Source: CAYMYN01 sp964394665
GTDB taxonomy: Bacteria > Planctomycetota > UBA1135 > GCA-002686595
DNA: 21,840 nt
Direction: 5' to 3'
Assembly: GCA_964394665.1 (NCBI GenBank)
Contig: CAYMYN010000052.1
Location: 1 to 21,840 of the forward strand
Every line of letters begins with the position of its first letter. The first letter of the stretch is position 1. A program made the position numbers and the translations under genes. A model generated the notes under the pieces. It did not search any database. It saw nothing but the letters and a program-made list of their open reading frames with translations, and was not told the origin of the DNA. This document shows positions 1 to 7,500 of this stretch, piece after piece.

Positions 1-544
1 GCGGCTCTCGAACCTGGTCGAGAACGTGCTCTCCTTCGCGCGCCTCGAGGAGCGGCGCGGCGGCCCGCGGCGCGAGCGCGTCTCCCTGGGCGAGCTGCTC
101 GCGCGCCATCGCCCGACCCTCGTCGCGCGCGCGGCCGGCTGCGGCGCGGGGCTCACCTTCCCGACCCTGGCGGACGAAGGGGTGCAGCTCGAGACCGATC
201 CGGACGCCGTCGGCCAGATCCTCGTCAACCTGGTCGACAACGCCTGCAAGTACGGCCGCGGCCCCGACGGCGTGCGCATCGAGCTCGAGCTGGAGCTCGG
301 CGAACGCGCGGTCGACCTCTCGGTGCGCGACCACGGCCCGGGCATCGCGCCCGCGGTCCGGCGCGCGATCTTCCGACCCTTCGACCGCGGCGGTCGCGAC
401 TCGGCCGATCCCAACCCTGGCATCGGCCTGGGCCTGGCCCTCTCGCGTGGCCTCGCCCGCGGCCTGGGCGGCGAACTCGATTGCGAGCCGGCCCCCGGCG
501 GCGGCGCCCGCTTCCGCCTGCGCCTCCCCCGCGCAGCCGCCTGA
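1..544 (+). CDS. Sensor histidine kinase, C-terminal part (5' end outside window)
   Basis: The frame is open from nucleotide 2 to a TGA at 542-544, so only the last ~180 residues are present. They start inside the dimerisation/phosphotransfer helices (R-L-S-N-L-V-E-N-V-L-S-F-A-R-L-E) and continue through a full HATPase_c domain. The N box (N-L-V-D-N-A, about nt 227-244), the G1 box (D-H-G-P-G, about nt 329-343), an F-box-like segment (F-R-P-F-D-R) and the G2 box (G-I-G-L-G-L, about nt 419-436) are all intact. The catalytic domain should therefore bind ATP and phosphorylate the missing His. The signal sensed cannot be inferred because the sensor half lies upstream, and no response regulator follows. 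A GTG at 26 is only an internal codon, since the reading upstream of it is kinase-like. Confidence 0.92.
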   Translation, partial: RLSNLVENVLSFARLEERRGGPRRERVSLGELLARHRPTLVARAAGCGAGLTFPTLADEGVQLETDPDAVGQILVNLVDNACKYGRGPDGVRIELELELGERAVDLSVRDHGPGIAPAVRRAIFRPFDRGGRDSADPNPGIGLGLALSRGLARGLGGELDCEPAPGGGARFRLRLPRAAA

Positions 545-561
545 CGGTCAGGCGTCGGCGG
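545..561. repeat. 17-bp direct repeat, left copy
   Basis: CGGTCAGGCGTCGGCGG starts directly after the histidine kinase stop codon. It recurs exactly at 1663-1679, where it covers the stop codon of the minus-strand DUF4932-like gene. The two copies bracket a lower-GC segment holding one unrecognised gene. The match is exact for 17 bases and does not extend in either direction. It may be a target-site or recombination duplication. Chance is possible, because very GC-rich coding DNA yields occasional 17-mers. Confidence 0.6.
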
Positions 562-604
562 AGCTGAGCCTGCATGGGACGGAGTCCCGAGCCCAATCAC
601 CTGC

Positions 605-626
605 ATGGCGAGTCGATTCTCGCCGT
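605..626. terminator. Hairpin downstream of the histidine kinase
   Basis: GGCGAG (607-612) and CTCGCC (619-624) form a perfect 6-bp stem around a 6-nt loop. A T-G wobble and an A-T pair can extend it outward. It lies about 60 nt after the kinase stop and about 100 nt before the next gene. There is no T tract, so it is a possible factor-assisted terminator rather than a textbook intrinsic one. A weaker hairpin, GGGAC (576-580)/GTCCC (584-588), lies just before it. Confidence 0.35.
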
Positions 627-671
627 CTCGATTGGAAACGCCGATTGAAGTTACCTGGGGGTCGGTCAGGT

Positions 672-699
672 CTAGCCTTGGCCCCCTAGCCTTGGCCCC
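672..699. repeat. Two tandem copies of a 14-bp unit
   Basis: CTAGCCTTGGCCCC occurs at 672-685 and again immediately at 686-699, followed by a further CTA-like start. The pair ends about 30 nt before the preferred start of the hypothetical gene at 729, inside its leader or promoter region. It could be a duplicated operator half or a slipped-strand duplication. The bases do not decide which. Confidence 0.7.
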
Positions 700-728
700 C
701 TACGATGAGCTCCCCAGGAGTCCAAGCG

Positions 729-1544
729 ATGACAAGGAATCGTCTTCGAGTTGCAGTTCCGATAGGACTCATCCTCACGCTGGGCGCTCTGTCGTGGTTC
801 CTGTTCTCGGTCTTCCGAGCTCCCCTCGATGGGGGTACGGATGGACCGATCCACCCAGCCCGCGATGAAGCTTCCGAGTCCTCGCCGCTCCCCCTGGATC
901 TCTCGAACGAGCCTCGCTCGGCCGGTCCTGCCCAGGTTGGCCCCGGACTCGAGGAGCAGTTGGCTGCGTTCCACGGCGCAGCGTGGGACGAGCGCCGTCA
1001 GTTCCTGATCGATCTGGGCTACGACCTGGGAGCCCGGGATCCCCTTCCGCCCTGGGAAGAGGTTCAGGCCGAGATCGTGGCGAAGATCAGCCTCAGTCCC
1101 AAGACTCGAGCCAGCGTGATCGAGTCCACCTTGGAGTGGGCCGACGAGTTGACCGCGGAGTGGGTGAGCGAGAAGTACTCGCGCGGGTTCATCCCGTCGG
1201 CTCAGGACTTGGCCGAGCTGTCAGCCGCCGTGGAGGAGACACACCAGCAGATGCGTGAGACGCTCGCGCGCTACCTGGACGACGTCGACGCGGCGATCGC
1301 CACCCAGGTCGCGCTGGACCGGGTCGTGAGGGCGCCTCTGACGACCCGCGGCATGCCCCGGCCACCGCCGGAGGGGAACTTCTTCTCTGGTGCCGCGGGT
1401 CACCGGGGCTGGTCCTGCTCCGTGAGTCTGCACTCGTCCGACTTCCCGCACATCAAGGAAGCTCAACACGAGCTCAACCGCATGCGGCGCGCACGCGATC
1501 GGATCGTGAAGGAGAAGCTGGCGGAGCTGAGGCGCTTCCACTAG
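729..1544 (+). CDS. Hypothetical protein with N-terminal membrane anchor
   Basis: I do not recognise this family. ATG codons in frame lie at 705 and 729. I prefer 729 because AGGAG at 716-720 sits 8 nt ahead of it, giving 271 residues. From that start there is a short basic N-terminus (T-R-N-R-L-R), then one hydrophobic stretch (about residues 8-27) that could be an uncleaved anchor or a signal peptide. A low-complexity Pro/Ser/Gly/Asp linker follows to about residue 70. The rest is a soluble, charged, largely helical domain, ending in a segment rich in Arg, Lys and Glu that could form a coiled coil. No catalytic motif stands out. Base composition is clearly less GC-rich than the neighbouring genes, and the gene sits alone between 17-bp direct repeats, which suggests acquired DNA. 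A small exported or inner-membrane protein is the only safe description. Confidence 0.7.
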   Translation: MTRNRLRVAVPIGLILTLGALSWFLFSVFRAPLDGGTDGPIHPARDEASESSPLPLDLSNEPRSAGPAQVGPGLEEQLAAFHGAAWDERRQFLIDLGYDLGARDPLPPWEEVQAEIVAKISLSPKTRASVIESTLEWADELTAEWVSEKYSRGFIPSAQDLAELSAAVEETHQQMRETLARYLDDVDAAIATQVALDRVVRAPLTTRGMPRPPPEGNFFSGAAGHRGWSCSVSLHSSDFPHIKEAQHELNRMRRARDRIVKEKLAELRRFH

Positions 1545-1602
1545 CAGGCGCGGCCGGCTCACCCAGAATCGGGGCACGCTCGTCGCGATCCCTCTCCGTT
1601 GC

Positions 1603-1618
1603 CCACGTCCACTCGTGG
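1603..1618. terminator. Weak hairpin between convergent genes
   Basis: CCACG (1603-1607) and CGTGG (1614-1618) can pair around a 6-nt loop. An alternative pairing of the same bases is GTCCAC/GTGGAC with only 2 nt between the arms. It lies in the 121-bp gap between the convergent gene ends at 1544 and 1666, where a bidirectional terminator would be expected. The stem is short and has no T tract, so this is tentative. Confidence 0.25.
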
Positions 1619-1662
1619 ACATGGATGGATGAACGCGTGTGCTCGAGCCTGCGATGGCCCGC

Positions 1663-1679
1663 CGGTCAGGCGTCGGCGG
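1663..1679. repeat. 17-bp direct repeat, right copy
   Basis: This is an exact second copy of CGGTCAGGCGTCGGCGG found at 545-561. Here it spans the TGA stop codon (minus strand, 1666-1668) and the last codons of the DUF4932-like gene. If the intervening DNA were removed at the repeat, the histidine kinase and the lipoprotein gene would become convergent neighbours about 1 nt apart, a plausible ancestral arrangement. Confidence 0.6.
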
Positions 1680-3090
1680 TGGTGAAGGTGACGACGCGGG
1701 GTTCGAGGGGTACGCCCTCCTGGCTCTGGAAGGCTTGGTAGGCGGCGCTGTTGAGGCCCACGCGGTAGGTGCGGCCCGGCTCGAGGCGCACGGGTAGGGT
1801 CAGGATGAGGCGCGCGCTGTCGTAACGCGGCGAACCGGTGATCTCTGGGAGATCGTTCGTCGCACCGACCACCGACCAGGCCTGGTCGCGCATCGGGCGG
1901 TCGAAGGTGAAGGTGAGCTCGGTGAGGGCGGGATCGACGGCGAGCGCGCCGTCCTCGGGGCTCGAGGCGATGAGCAGCGGGGCCGGCGGGCGCGAGGCCT
2001 CCAGGGCGGGGAGCTCGGCTTCGAGCACCTGCGCCAGGCGCGGCACGAAGGCGTCGAGGGTCGGGTAACGCTCGCGGTCGGCCTGGTACTCGCGCAGGGC
2101 CTCGGCCAGGGCCGGGACCCAGGTGAAGTGGCGCTGGGTCTCGTAGCGCGCTTGTTCAACGCCCCCCTGCGCGCCCTCGGTGTCGGCGCGGCAACGCACG
2201 ACGCAGGCGCGCACGAAGGTCTCGTACAGCACGGTCCGGCCGTTGGTGTACGCCTGACGCTGCATCTGGGCCGATCGAGCGGCGAACAGGCGCCGGCCGA
2301 GGGGCTCGAGCAGGGCGAGGTGCCGGTCGACGATCGGGTTGGTGTAGCTGTGGCAGAGCTCGTGCACGAAGGTCGGGAGGTACGCGCCGTCGAAGACGGG
2401 CACCCCCTCGGCGTCGAAACTCCAACAACCGAAGACGGGCGTGATCTCCTCGCCAACGTTCCCTGCGTGGCGCACGCCCACGCCGTAGTTGCCTCCGCCG
2501 CACAAGAGGCCCGCGATGGCGACGTAGCGCGCTCCCGGACGCTGGCCGAAGAACGAGTCGAACCAGGGCAACGCGGGGCTCGTGAGCAGACGTGCGCGCA
2601 GGCGTTGCTCGACCTCGGCGTAGAAGGGGCGCTGTGCGCCGAAGAACTCCTCGGCGCGGCCCTGGCGGGCGAAGTCGCGCAGGTGTTCGACGAAGACCCG
2701 GGCCTGATCGCCCCAGCGCGCGTCGAGCCGCTCCGGAGCGGCGTCGAAGGGCACGAGCTCGGCGAGCTCGGGTAGCGGGCCCAGGTGCACGGCGAGGCTC
2801 GGGAGCGCGTCGTAGCTGACGCCCCGTTCGCGCCGCAGTGTGCGCAGGTGCTCGAGGGCCGGGTGCTCGGCGAGGTGCGCGAAGTGGGCCTCGATGGCGC
2901 TCGCGTAGGGCGAGCGCGAGTTCGCCATGCTGAACTCCTCGAAGCCCGCCAGGCGCGCGGCGAGGGTCACGAGCTCGACCTGCGGCCGGACCTCGACGCG
3001 CAGACCGGGGCGGGCCGGGGGCTCCTGGGTCGGCGGGCCGGCGGGAGCGAGACAGCCAGCGAGGGCCAGGGTGAGGACGGCGGGCAGCAT
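1666..3090 (-). CDS. DUF4932-like putative metallopeptidase lipoprotein with Ig-like C-terminal domain
   Basis: The 474-residue product starts with a short lipoprotein signal peptide (L-A-L-A-G-C, lipid-modified Cys13). The main domain (about 30-360) resembles DUF4932 proteins, in which a helical N-terminal part precedes a zinc-peptidase-like core. The core has H-E-L-C-H at 243-247 and a conserved-looking downstream Glu (E290 in L-Y-E-T-F), consistent with a gluzincin-type site. Residues ~370-474 resemble an SbsA-type Ig-like domain (S-S-P-E-D-G-A, then F-T-F-D-R-P-M). The protein is probably tethered to a membrane and may cleave or bind an envelope or extracellular substrate. Peptidase activity is inferred from the motif only. 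It lies 55 nt downstream of the DUF1501 gene on the same strand and could be co-transcribed with it. No strong ribosome-binding site precedes the ATG. Confidence 0.75.
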   Translation of the reverse strand: MLPAVLTLALAGCLAPAGPPTQEPPARPGLRVEVRPQVELVTLAARLAGFEEFSMANSRSPYASAIEAHFAHLAEHPALEHLRTLRRERGVSYDALPSLAVHLGPLPELAELVPFDAAPERLDARWGDQARVFVEHLRDFARQGRAEEFFGAQRPFYAEVEQRLRARLLTSPALPWFDSFFGQRPGARYVAIAGLLCGGGNYGVGVRHAGNVGEEITPVFGCWSFDAEGVPVFDGAYLPTFVHELCHSYTNPIVDRHLALLEPLGRRLFAARSAQMQRQAYTNGRTVLYETFVRACVVRCRADTEGAQGGVEQARYETQRHFTWVPALAEALREYQADRERYPTLDAFVPRLAQVLEAELPALEASRPPAPLLIASSPEDGALAVDPALTELTFTFDRPMRDQAWSVVGATNDLPEITGSPRYDSARLILTLPVRLEPGRTYRVGLNSAAYQAFQSQEGVPLEPRVVTFTTADA

Positions 3091-3145
3091 GCCCCCAGGC
3101 TAGCTTCTCTCGGCGCACCCGTCCCCGGGACGGCATCCGGCGGGC

Positions 3146-4546
3146 TCAGGCGAACAGCTCGTGCACCACGCGGCCGGAGACGTCGGTCAGGCGGAAGTCG
3201 CGCCCGGCGTGGCGGTAGGTGAGGCGTTCGTGGTCCAGGCCCAGCAGCGCCAGCAGGGTCGCGTGGAAGTCGTGCAGGTGGACCTTGTCCCGCACGGCGT
3301 AGTAGCCGAACTCGTCGGTCTCGCCGTGGGAGTGGCCGGCCCTCACGCCGCCGCCCGCCAGCCAGACCGTGAAGCCGTGCGGGTTGTGGTCGCGGCCGTC
3401 GGTGCCCTCGGCGGTGGGTGTGCGGCCGAACTCGCCGGCCCACACGACCAGCGTGTCCTCGAGCAGGCCGCGGGCGGAGAGGTCGTGCAGCAGGCCCGCG
3501 ATGGGCTTGTCGACCTCGCGCGCGTTCTTCGTGTGGTCGGCCTTCAAGTTGGCGTGCTGGTCCCACTTGTAGCTGTGGGTGCACTGCACGAAGCGCACGC
3601 CGGCCTCGGAGAGGCGCCGCGCCATCAGGCACTGGCGGCCGAAGTCGTCGGTCGCCGGGTCGTCGAGGCCGTACAGCTCGCGCGTGGCCTTCGATTCGCC
3701 CGCGAGGTCGAGCACCCCGGGCGCCTCGCGCTGCATGCGATAGGCGAGGTCCACGGCTTCGATGCGCGCGGCCAGGGCGTCCTCGTCGGGGCGCGCGGCG
3801 GCGTGTTCGCGGTTGAGCTCGGCCAGCAGCTCGAGCTGCGCGCGCTGCACTGCGTCGGGCCGGGCGGGGGTCAGGTGGCGGATGCCGGCCTGGGCCGTCG
3901 GCAGGCTGGCGTTGCCCAGCGGCGTGCCCTGGTAGACGCCGGGCAGGAAGGCCGAGGACCAGTTGTTGACGCCGCCGTGGCCGAGGGTGGGGGAGATCGT
4001 CAGGAAGCCGGGCAGGTTCGGGTTCTCGCTGCCCAGCCCGTAGAGCACCCACGAGCCCAGGCTCGGGCGCACGAAGGTGTTCGAGCCAGTGTGCAGCGCG
4101 AGCAGGGCACCGCCGTGGGCCTCGTTCGTGCCGTGCAGCGACTTCACGAAACACAGGCGATCGACCTGGCCGGCGAGGTGGGGAAACAGCTCGCTGACCC
4201 ACGCGCCGCACTCGCCGTGTTGGCGGAACGTCCACGGGGAGGCGAGCAGGTTGCCGGTCTGCGCGAACTGCACGCGCGGCTTGGGGAAGGGCAGCGGCTC
4301 GCCGTTCATCGCCTGCAGGCGCGGCTTGTAGTCGAAGGTGTCGACCTGCGAGGGCCCGCCGTGCATGAACAGGAAGATCACGCGCCGCGCGCGCGGCCGG
4401 AAGTGCGGCGGCCGCGGCAGGAGCGGGTTCGATAGGCCCGCCGCGGCGAGGCCCGGCAGCGCGCTGGCCGCGGCGAAGACCCCCAGGCCCGCGCCGGCGG
4501 TGCGCAGCAGGAGACGGCGATCGAACGCGTGGCGCGGGACGTCCAT
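3146..4546 (-). CDS. DUF1501 family protein, Tat-exported
   Basis: This 466-residue protein carries a twin-arginine signal (R10-R11-L-L-L, then a hydrophobic A/G/L stretch to about residue 36). The mature part shows the DUF1501 hallmarks: F-L-F-M-H-G-G-P-S-Q-V-D-T-F-D near 58-72, E-F-G-R-T-P followed by D-H-N-P-H-G, and a C-terminal D-F-H-A-T-L-L-A-L-L-G-L-D. The family belongs to the alkaline-phosphatase/sulfatase fold and is very common in Planctomycetota, but its reaction is not established. Length is normal for the family. It begins 6 nt after the stop of the PSCyt1/DUF1549/DUF1553 gene with no clear ribosome-binding site, so translation is probably coupled. This gene pair recurs widely in planctomycetes and is presumed to act together outside the cytoplasm. 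Confidence 0.93.
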   Translation of the reverse strand: MDVPRHAFDRRLLLRTAGAGLGVFAAASALPGLAAAGLSNPLLPRPPHFRPRARRVIFLFMHGGPSQVDTFDYKPRLQAMNGEPLPFPKPRVQFAQTGNLLASPWTFRQHGECGAWVSELFPHLAGQVDRLCFVKSLHGTNEAHGGALLALHTGSNTFVRPSLGSWVLYGLGSENPNLPGFLTISPTLGHGGVNNWSSAFLPGVYQGTPLGNASLPTAQAGIRHLTPARPDAVQRAQLELLAELNREHAAARPDEDALAARIEAVDLAYRMQREAPGVLDLAGESKATRELYGLDDPATDDFGRQCLMARRLSEAGVRFVQCTHSYKWDQHANLKADHTKNAREVDKPIAGLLHDLSARGLLEDTLVVWAGEFGRTPTAEGTDGRDHNPHGFTVWLAGGGVRAGHSHGETDEFGYYAVRDKVHLHDFHATLLALLGLDHERLTYRHAGRDFRLTDVSGRVVHELFA

Positions 4547-4552
4547 GGGGGG

Positions 4553-7500
4553 TCAGTCGAGGTACAGGAACTCGTTGGACGAGAGGAGCACCTGGCACAG
4601 CGCTTCCCACGCCAGGCGCTCGGCCCGCGCGGCGGGCGAGTCGTCGGGGTGCGCGCACAACGCCTCGGCGGCTGGCGGGGGCGCGTCGGCGCAAGCAGCC
4701 GTTTCGCCCGAGTTCGCGGCGGAAGAAGCTCCGGCGCGCGGCAGGGGTTGGGCCTGGGCGAGGGCCGCGGCCTCGCGGGGGAGCGCGGTCGATTCGGGGG
4801 GGGCGGTCGATTCGCGCGCGCGCTCGAGCCAGGCGAGGGCGCGGCTCTCTTCGTCGGCGCTCGGGGCGCGCCCGTGCACCTCGCGGTACAGGGCGAAGAG
4901 GCGCTCGCCGTCCCCGCGCTCGGGCGCCGCGAGCAGCCGCGCGGCGAGCGCGCCGCTGACCTCGAGCGCCAGCGGCGAGTTGAGCATCCACAACACCTGG
5001 TGCGCGATCGTCGTCTGCGCGCGGCGCTCGAGGGGCACGCTGGGGTCGACGTAGTCGAAGGTCGAGAACAGGTCGTAGAGCGCGTTGCGCACGATCGGCA
5101 AGTACAGCGAACGGCGCGGCGACGCGTAGCGGGCGGCGTCCTGCGACTGATCGTTGGTGACGTAGTCGCCGTTCCCCGTCGCCAGCAGGCTGCCGCCGAG
5201 GGTGCGGTCGAGCAGGCCGCCGACGGCGAGCAGGGCGTCGCGCAGCTCCTCGGCCTCCAGGCGCCGGCGAGGGAAACCCGCCAGCAGGCGATTCTCGGGG
5301 TCGCGCTCGCGCGCGGCCGGCGGGCGTTCGTGCGACTGGCGGTAGGTGCTCGAGAGCACGATGCGCCGATGCAGGTCCTTCAGCGACCATCCTTCGCGCA
5401 CGAAGGAGCGCGCGAGGTGGTCGAGCAACTCGGGATGGGTGGGCTCGGCGCCGCGCAGGCCGAAGTTCGAGGCCGACTCGACCAACCCGCGCCCGAAGTG
5501 GCCCTGCCAAACGCGGTTCACGGCGACGCGCGCGGTCAGCGGATGGTCGGGGTGCACGATCCAGCGCGCGAGCTCGAGGCGCCCGCTGGCGGTGGGCGGG
5601 ATCCGCGGCGCCGGCACGAGCCCGGTGAAGATCTCCGGCACTCCGCGCGGGATCGGCTCGCCGACCGGCGCGAGGTGGCTGCCGCGGGCGAACAGGCGCA
5701 GGTCCGAGACCTCGCCCTCGGCCACGGCCAGGACCCGCGGGAAGGCCGCGGGCTCGAGCGCGCGGTGGGCGGTTCGGGCGGCGCGCGCGGCGGCGAGGCG
5801 CTCGGCGGCGGGACCCGGGAGCCGACCCTCGAGCTGCGCCTCGGGCAACGCGAAGGGGCCGTGGTCGGAGAAGGCCAGCTCGCGCGCGCGCTCGAGCGTC
5901 GGGTCGGCGAGGTGTTTGGCCGCGGGGTCCGCGGCGACCACGCGCCGCCACTCGTTCGCCGCCAACGCGAACAGGGTCTGGTAGCGGCCGGCGAGCTCGC
6001 GCCGCGAGCGGGGCAGCAGCGCCCCGCTCAGGAGTTCGAGCGGCGCCCCCTCGGGTAGGGTTCGCCAGCGCTCGGGCGCGTCGCGCTCGAAGTGCGCGTC
6101 GCCGAGGTCGGCCAGGGCGCGCCAGGGGGCGAGGAATGGATCGTCGCCGGCGAGCTCCACGCTCCAGTTGCGCAGCACGGTCGGGTCGAGCCCATCGTGC
6201 TCGGACCCCTCGGGCGGTCCGTCGAGCCGCGTCAGGACCCACACGTCGACGTGCGGCACCGCGACCTCGCGTTCGACCCGCAGGACGTGCGGCCCCGCGC
6301 CGAGCTCGAGCTCGGCCACGTCGTGCCAGGCGAGCGCGTCGCTGCGCCAGCCGCCCGTGGTCGCGCCGAGCACCCCTTCGGCCACGCTCCGCCCGTCGAG
6401 CAGGAGCCGCAGGGGCCGGCTCTCCTGCGCCGCGTAGCGCGCCGCGAGGGCGTAGCGGCCGGGTGCGGGGGGCCGGATGTCGTACTCGGCGTACTGCAGG
6501 CCCGCCTGGCCGGTGTGCACGATCGCGCGCCGTGGATGGCCGTAGTGCGCGCGGTCCACGGACAGGTTCGAGCGCGCGAACGCCTCGGCCTCGATCACCA
6601 GCGTGCGCGCAGCCGCGGCCTGCGCCGCCAGCAGATACCGCCCCACGTCCTGACGCCAGCGCTCGACGAGCGCGCCGCGGGCCCCGTCGCGCGCGGCGGT
6701 GAGTTCGGCCACGAGCTCCGCGTCGCGCGCCCTCCAGGCCTCGCGCTCGGCGACTTGTTCGTCCGTCGCCAGCTCGCGTTCGCGCCAGCGCGACACGTGC
6801 TCGAGGCTCGCCAGCGTGCTGGTGCCGTGGAAGATGCCCGCCAAGGCGTGGTAGTCGCGCTGCGAGATCGGGTCGAACTTGTGGTCGTGGCAGCGCGCGC
6901 AGCCGATCGTCAGCCCGAGGAAGGCCTGGCCGGCGACGTCGAGCTGCTCGTCCACGACGTCCAGCACGAGCTTGGGCTTGTCCTGCTCGGCCAACATCTT
7001 GGGGCCGAGCACCAGGAAGCCGGTGGCCGTCCAGGCCTCGAAGTCGGTGCGCGGATCGCCGCTGGATGGGAGCAAGTCGCCGGCGAGCTGTTCGAGCACG
7101 AACCGGTCGTAGGGCTTGTCGGCGTTGAACGCGTCGACGACCCAGTCGCGATAACGCCAAGCGTGGCCCAGGGCCAGGTTCTCGTCGACGCCGTTCGAGT
7201 CGGCGTAGCGCGCCAGGTCGAGCCAGCGCCGGGCCCAACGTTCGCCGTGGTGGGGCGAGGCGAGCAGGCGCTCGACGACCCGTTCGTGCGCTCCCGGCGC
7301 GTCGTCGGCGAGGAAGGCGTCGAGTTCCTCCGGTGTCGGAGGCAGGCCGATGAGGTCGAAGGTCACGCGCCGCAGCCACTCGGGACGCGTCGCCTCCGCC
7401 GCGGGCGCCAGGCCTTCGTGTTCGAGGCGCGCGAGCACGAAACGGTCGAGCGGATCGCGCGCCCAGCCCGCGGCCGCGACCTGCGGCGGCGCGGGGTCGG

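Noticed and set aside
705..728. ATG at 705 as start of the orphan membrane-anchored protein
   Set aside because: No ribosome-binding site precedes it, whereas AGGAG is correctly spaced before the in-frame ATG at 729.
545..1679. Calling the low-GC island a defined transposon or integron cassette
   Set aside because: There is no transposase, no convincing terminal inverted repeat and no attC-like structure. Only the direct repeat and composition support insertion.
2967..7379. Very long minus-strand open frame with Arg/Ala/Pro-rich translation across the DUF1501 and PSCyt1 genes
   Set aside because: It is an alternate frame of two well-supported genes. The translation is low-complexity and Arg-rich with no domain, as expected in high-GC DNA.
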